17,940 nucleotides of DNA from JAVXAN01 sp036660495 (GTDB lineage Bacteria > Bacillota_I > Bacilli_A > RF39 > UBA660): the NCBI GenBank assembly GCA_036660495.1, contig JAVXAN010000019.1, positions 1 through 17,940 of the forward strand, written 5' to 3'. This document shows, in pieces, positions 14,272 to 17,940 of the stretch; positions within the stretch are counted from its first letter, which is position 1, and each line of letters starts with the position of its first letter. Under the pieces are notes generated by a model. That model had not been told where the DNA came from and made no database searches. It saw only the letters and a list, made by a program, of their open reading frames with translations. The position numbers were made by a program, and so were the translations under genes.

Positions 14272-15467
14272 AATTTTTCAATATTGGTTAACGTTACTGC
14301 TAAATTATTCTCATATTTATTCTTTTTAGGTTTATAGTAAACTCGATTTTTAATATTATCAGGTAAATACTGTTGAACTACGTAGTTATTTGGAAAGTTG
14401 TGTGGATATTTATAACCAAAAGCAGTACCGTTAACATGATTAGGTACTTTACCAGTATTTCCCATTTCAATGTCTTTTATAGCTAAGTTTAAAGCAGTAT
14501 TAGCACTATTTGATTTAGGGGATAAACATAAGTCTATTACCATCTGGGCAAGCGGTATTCTCGCCTCTGGCAGTCCAATAAGTTCACATGCTTCTACACA
14601 TGCATGCGTTCTAACTCCCATGTTAGGGTTAGCAAGACCAATGTCTTCATATGCTATAACGGTCATTCTTCGGTAAATACTATCTAAGTCACCAGATAAT
14701 ATTAACCTGCCTAAATAATGCAAAGCTGCGTTAACATCAGATCCTCTAATTGATTTTTGAAAAGCCGATAAAACGTCATAGTAACCATCTTCATCATGAT
14801 CCATATCATTAGAAGCTTTACTGTTTATTGCCTTTATCTTATCAACGGTTATTATTTTACTAGATGAAGCGTAATAGGCTACCTCTAATAAGTTTAATGC
14901 AATTCGAAAATCACCACTAGCAAGAGTTGCAATTAAGTTAAGCACTTTGTTATCTATTTTAATATTTTCTAGCTCTTTACAGCCTCTTTTTAACCCTTTA
15001 ACAATATCATTTGATGTTAAAGGCAAGAGTTCAAAAATTTGACATCTGCTTCTTATAGCAGGATTTATTTTATGATATGGATTAGAAGTTGTTAATCCAA
15101 TTAAAGTAATAATACCGCTTTCTAAAAGAGGAAGCAAAATATCTTGTTTATCTTTATTAAGACGGTGAATTTCGTCAACAACTAAAACAATGTTACCATA
15201 TATTTTGGTCTCCTCAAACACTATTTCAAAGTCTTTTTTATTGTTGATAGTAGCATTTAAAAAACGATAGGTAAGTCCAAGCTCATTAACAATTGCGTTG
15301 GCAATTGTTGTTTTACCAATTCCAGGCTTCCCATATAATATCATTGAAAACATCATTTTATTTTTAACTAAATTGCTAATTATTTTATCTTTACCAATTA
15401 AATGCTCTTGACCAATAACCTCAGATAACTTTTTAGGCCTTATTTTAACTGATAATAATTCGTTCAT
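14253..15467 (-). CDS. rarA: Replication-associated recombination protein RarA (MgsA/YrvN family AAA+ ATPase)
   Basis: A clamp-loader-like ATPase that acts at stalled replication forks. Seen: the N-terminal LLSVKIRPKKLSEVIGQEHL segment, Walker A GKPGIGKT (46-53), Walker B VLVVDEIHRLNK (94-105), sensor 1 as LTTSNP, and an IRSRCQIFE arginine-finger region. The MgsA C-terminal tetramerisation part is recognisable by HDEDGYYDVLSAFQKSIRGSD, YEDIGLANP, PEARIPLAQ and YKYPHNFPNNYV. Length 404 is slightly below the usual 420 or so. GAGGTGG lies just before the ATG at 15467. It converges on the cohesin/cadherin-like gene with a four-base overlap, and is divergent from xerD. Confidence 0.95.
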   Translation of the reverse strand: MNELLSVKIRPKKLSEVIGQEHLIGKDKIISNLVKNKMMFSMILYGKPGIGKTTIANAIVNELGLTYRFLNATINNKKDFEIVFEETKIYGNIVLVVDEIHRLNKDKQDILLPLLESGIITLIGLTTSNPYHKINPAIRSRCQIFELLPLTSNDIVKGLKRGCKELENIKIDNKVLNLIATLASGDFRIALNLLEVAYYASSSKIITVDKIKAINSKASNDMDHDEDGYYDVLSAFQKSIRGSDVNAALHYLGRLILSGDLDSIYRRMTVIAYEDIGLANPNMGVRTHACVEACELIGLPEARIPLAQMVIDLCLSPKSNSANTALNLAIKDIEMGNTGKVPNHVNGTAFGYKYPHNFPNNYVVQQYLPDNIKNRVYYKPKKNKYENNLAVTLTNIEKLKNKEN

Positions 15468-15487
15468 AATACCACCTCAGTAATAAT

Positions 15488-15493
15488 ATTATA
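15488..15493 (-). promoter_or_regulatory. Probable -10 element of the rarA promoter
   Basis: On the minus strand TATAAT sits at 15493-15488, about 20 bases ahead of the rarA start, so the leader would be only a few bases before the ribosome site. No good -35 is visible (TATCAA at 17 bases). It lies in the 130-base divergent region shared with xerD. Confidence 0.4.
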
Positions 15494-15549
15494 TCATAAC
15501 TAAATTTTCTTTGATACGTTTTATATGTGTAAATGAATAACTTATATTA

Positions 15550-15578
15550 TTGTTATTTTTATAATATGAAGGTATAAT
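15550..15578 (+). promoter_or_regulatory. Promoter for xerD and the phosphohexomutase (TTGTTA-17-TATAAT)
   Basis: TTGTTA at 15550-15555, a 17-base spacer and TATAAT at 15573-15578, followed at once by the AGGTGA ribosome site (15587-15592). Confidence 0.6.
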
Positions 15579-15597
15579 TAGATAGTAGGTGATTATT

Positions 15598-16479
15598 ATG
15601 ATAGATGCAATTAATGATTATATTAATTATGTTTACATTGAAAAAAAACTAAGTTTAAATACTAAGAATGCTTATTATAGTGACTTAGTTAAGTTTAACA
15701 ATTTTAATCATAATAAAAAATTAAATTTAGTTGATAAAATTGACATAGTTAAATATATTGATTATTTAAATAAAGAAAAAGAAAGTAGTAAGTCAATAGC
15801 AAGAAACATTGTTAGTATTAGGACTTTTTTTGATTATTTTGTAAGATTAAAGATTCTTGATACAAATCCTTGCGAAAAAATTGAATCTCCTAAAATATCT
15901 AAAACGCTCCCACACGTTTTAACCATTGAAGAAATTGATAAATTATTAGATTTAAAACCAACAAACGCTAAAGAATACCGTAATCAAGCTATGGTAGAAC
16001 TTATGTATGCTGCTGGGTTAAGGGTTAGTGAGCTTATTAATTTAAACGTTAATGATATTAACTTACAGGATAATTATGTTAGGTGCTTTGGTAAAGGTAA
16101 AAAAGAGCGAATTGTTCCGTTAGGACAGAAGGTTTGTAAATTGTTAGAAGAGTATATAAGTGTTTATAGAGAATCTTTATTAAAAGGATATTTAACTGAT
16201 AAATTATTTATTAGTAGCTATGGGAAGGGAATTACTAGGCAAGGCTATTTTAAAGTTTTAAAAAACTTAGATAAAAGTCAAAATCTTAATAAGAATTTTT
16301 CTCCTCACACCATAAGACATTCTTTTGCAACACACTTACTTGAAAACGGGGCTGATTTAAGGTCAATTGAAGAACTTTTAGGACATGAAAATATTAAAAC
16401 AACTCAAATATATACGCACCTATCAAACAATAAAAAAAGAAAGGATTATGAGGATTTTCATCCACGTAATATGAGGTAA
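15598..16479 (+). CDS. xerD: Site-specific tyrosine recombinase XerD-like
   Basis: Resolves chromosome dimers at dif by strand exchange. N-terminal SAM-like core-binding domain (about 1-95), catalytic domain with all six active residues: R142 (AAGLRVSEL), K166 (GKGKKER), H237 and R240 (HTIRHSFATHLLENGADLRS), H263 (LLGHENIKTTQ) and nucleophile Y272 (IYTH). Their spacing equals that of E. coli XerD, and the C-terminus ends in FHPR like XerD. A GTG at 15589 is in frame, but it forms part of the AGGTGA ribosome site, so ATG 15598 (293 residues) is the better start. XerC or a phage integrase is less likely given length and motifs. The downstream mutase starts five bases after the stop. Confidence 0.9.
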   Translation: MIDAINDYINYVYIEKKLSLNTKNAYYSDLVKFNNFNHNKKLNLVDKIDIVKYIDYLNKEKESSKSIARNIVSIRTFFDYFVRLKILDTNPCEKIESPKISKTLPHVLTIEEIDKLLDLKPTNAKEYRNQAMVELMYAAGLRVSELINLNVNDINLQDNYVRCFGKGKKERIVPLGQKVCKLLEEYISVYRESLLKGYLTDKLFISSYGKGITRQGYFKVLKNLDKSQNLNKNFSPHTIRHSFATHLLENGADLRSIEELLGHENIKTTQIYTHLSNNKKRKDYEDFHPRNMR

Positions 16480-16484
16480 ATATT

Positions 16485-17840
16485 ATGAACTTTAGTAAAG
16501 AAACTTTTAGAAGCTATGACGTAAGGGGTATTTATGAAACCGAAATAACTAATGAGTTAGCATACTTATTAGGTCAAGCTTTTGGAACAAAAGTAAAAAG
16601 TGTAATTGTAGTTGGACATGATGCAAGATTTTCTTCTAATGCTTTAAATACTAATTTAATTAAAGGAATAATAAGTACTGGATGTAACGTAATTGATACA
16701 GGTTTAGTTACCACCCCAATGCTTTATTTTGCAAGAGAAAAGTTAAATATTCCACACTCAATAATGATTACGGCAAGTCATTGTTCTAAAGAATTTAATG
16801 GTTTTAAACTTAATGATGAAGAAGGATCTATGTATGGAGAAAAAATTCAAAACGTTTTAAAAGATATTGAAAGTGGAAATTTTAATAGTGGGATAGGTAC
16901 TTTAAAAGTTATTGATATAAAAGATGATTATGTTAATTTAATGAAGGATAAAATAAAACTTGGTAATAGAAGTCTTAAAGTAGTAATTGATTGTGGTAAT
17001 GGAACTACCTCTATTATTAATCCTGATATAATAGAACGTTTAGGAATTAACGTAATTAAACTTAACTGTGATAATGACCCTAATTACCCTAATCATATTC
17101 CAGATCCAGCTGTTGAATCAAACATGATTCAATTACAAAAAAAAGTAAAAAAAACAAAAGCTGATTTAGGAATTGCCTTTGATGGTGATGGAGATAGAAT
17201 TGGAATTGTTGATGAAAAAGGTAACTTAGTTAAAACGGATATGTTTATGCTTATTATTTGGAAAGGTATAATTAATACTGCTAAAAACAAAAATGCTTCT
17301 TTTGATATTAAGTGTTCTAAAGCTTTAAAAGAAGGGTTAGAAAATTTGGGTTTAACAACTCATTTTAGAAGAAGTGGCCATTCATATTTGAAAAAGGATA
17401 TTAAAGAAAATGGTTATGACTTTGCCGGAGAGTTTTCTGGCCATGTTTGTTTTGCAGATGAGTTTTATGGTTATGATGATGCTCTTTATGCAGCAGGAAG
17501 GCTACTTAGAATTTTGTCAAATACTAATTTAAACGTTTCTGATTACTTTATTGATACGCCAAAATACGTTACTTCACCTGAAACTTATATAAAAGTAAAA
17601 GAAGAAGAAAAAGAACAAATTGTTGATGCTATAAAGAAATACGCTTTATCTAAGAAATACGAAATAATTACTATTGACGGAGTTAGAATAGAGTATGATG
17701 ATGGGTTTGCTTTAGTTAGAGCGTCAAACACTTCATCTAGTATTACGGTTAGATTTGAAGGAAAAACCAAAAAAATAATGAAAAAGTATGAAAAAGAGAT
17801 AATGGACATTATAAAAAACACTATTATACAAGCAAAATAA
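16485..17840 (+). CDS. Phosphomannomutase/phosphoglucomutase (alpha-D-phosphohexomutase)
   Basis: Interconverts sugar 6- and 1-phosphates, feeding nucleotide-sugar and surface glycan synthesis. Four-domain layout seen: FRSYDVRGIYE (8-18), phosphoserine loop ITASH (95-99, Ser98), metal-binding loop DGDGDRIG (233-240), sugar-recognition loop GEFSGH (315-320) and a C-terminal phosphate-binding end (DGFALVRASNTSSSITVRFEG). The 451-residue length fits ManB/AlgC-type enzymes with dual glucose/mannose use. The serine loop reads TASHCSKEFNGFK where TASHNPxxYNGxK is usual, so Asn-Pro is replaced by Cys-Ser; the catalytic Ser and following FNGFK are kept. It sits five bases after xerD and probably shares its transcript (AGGTAAA site overlapping the xerD end). 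Substrate preference cannot be told from sequence alone. Confidence 0.9.
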   Translation: MNFSKETFRSYDVRGIYETEITNELAYLLGQAFGTKVKSVIVVGHDARFSSNALNTNLIKGIISTGCNVIDTGLVTTPMLYFAREKLNIPHSIMITASHCSKEFNGFKLNDEEGSMYGEKIQNVLKDIESGNFNSGIGTLKVIDIKDDYVNLMKDKIKLGNRSLKVVIDCGNGTTSIINPDIIERLGINVIKLNCDNDPNYPNHIPDPAVESNMIQLQKKVKKTKADLGIAFDGDGDRIGIVDEKGNLVKTDMFMLIIWKGIINTAKNKNASFDIKCSKALKEGLENLGLTTHFRRSGHSYLKKDIKENGYDFAGEFSGHVCFADEFYGYDDALYAAGRLLRILSNTNLNVSDYFIDTPKYVTSPETYIKVKEEEKEQIVDAIKKYALSKKYEIITIDGVRIEYDDGFALVRASNTSSSITVRFEGKTKKIMKKYEKEIMDIIKNTIIQAK

Positions 17841-17846
17841 AACCTT

Positions 17847-17876
17847 AAAGCACGCAAAAACAGCGTGCTTTTTATT
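17847..17876 (+). terminator. Terminator after the phosphohexomutase
   Basis: AAAGCACGC (17847-17855) pairs with GCGTGCTTT (17863-17871), with a 7-base A-rich loop followed by TTATTT. Confidence 0.92.
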
Positions 17877-17885
17877 TAGATGAGT

Positions 17886-17914
17886 TTGACTTAATTATAA
17901 ATTAATTGTATTAT
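17886..17914 (+). promoter_or_regulatory. Strong promoter for a transcript leaving the window (TTGACT-17-TATTAT)
   Basis: TTGACT at 17886-17891, a 17-base spacer and TATTAT at 17909-17914. Transcription would start near 17921. Only about 20 transcribed bases remain, without a ribosome site or start, so the product is unknown. Confidence 0.65.
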
Positions 17915-17940
17915 ATTGTTTATGTGAGCAACATTCAGGA

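Noticed and set aside
15589..15597. GTG start of xerD at 15589
   Set aside because: This GTG is part of the AGGTGA ribosome site for the ATG at 15598, and it has no ribosome site of its own.
15598..16479. The tyrosine recombinase as integrase of a mobile element
   Set aside because: Length, full XerD motif set and FHPR end fit XerD, and no excisionase, phage genes, tRNA target or flanking direct repeats are visible.
1..17940. CRISPR arrays, insertion sequences or tRNA genes
   Set aside because: No regularly spaced repeat-spacer pattern, transposase, terminal inverted repeats or cloverleaf sequences were seen; the only tandem repeats are inside the LRR and stalk coding regions.

Overview
The window is very AT-rich DNA from a low-GC Gram-positive (Bacillota) bacterium, most likely one of the reduced-genome gut Bacilli around the RF39/RFN20/Erysipelotrichia groups. 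This placement is inferred from base composition, AGGAGG-type ribosome binding sites, the RarA, XerD and TcdA set and a hisS-aspS pair. UGA is used as a stop codon (hisS and the gene ending at 10959) and Trp is UGG, so this is not a code-4 Mycoplasma.

Layout. (1) 1-1661: the 3' part of a pilin-like gene, beginning just inside the prepilin N-terminal helix and continuing into Thr-rich linker and Ig-like repeats. (2) 1684-4471: a hisS-aspS operon behind a compact T-box-like terminator hairpin; AspRS is the short archaeal type. (3) 4476-10996: a self-contained three-gene surface operon with its own promoter and terminator. It encodes a leucine-rich-repeat (LRR) protein ending in a type I dockerin-like domain and interrupted by a 100-N assembly gap, a second LRR protein with no dockerin, and a small secreted, membrane-anchored protein with a cohesin-like domain and a Thr-rich stalk. 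(4) 10997-11705: an N-formylglutamate-amidohydrolase-like protein. (5) 11727-11937: a free-standing structured RNA of about 175 nt with 6S RNA architecture. (6) 11939-12707: tcdA. (7) 12754-14256: a second anchored protein with a cohesin-like head, three cadherin-like domains, one membrane segment and an acidic cytoplasmic tail. (8) 14253-15493, minus strand: rarA, convergent with the previous gene through a 30-bp perfect palindrome that holds both stop codons. (9) 15550-17876: xerD and a phosphohexomutase. A strong promoter at 17886 starts a transcript that leaves the window.

How it fits together. Translation (hisS, aspS, tcdA), genome maintenance (rarA, xerD), sugar phosphate metabolism and a 6S-like RNA form a housekeeping background. 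The unusual content is the cell-surface set: a pilin-like Ig protein, two LRR proteins and two cohesin-like anchored proteins. The most interesting reading is a miniature cohesin-dockerin surface assembly whose cargo is an LRR (adhesin/receptor-type) protein rather than a polysaccharide-degrading enzyme. Domain calls were made by reading sequence patterns only; no profile or structure search was run.
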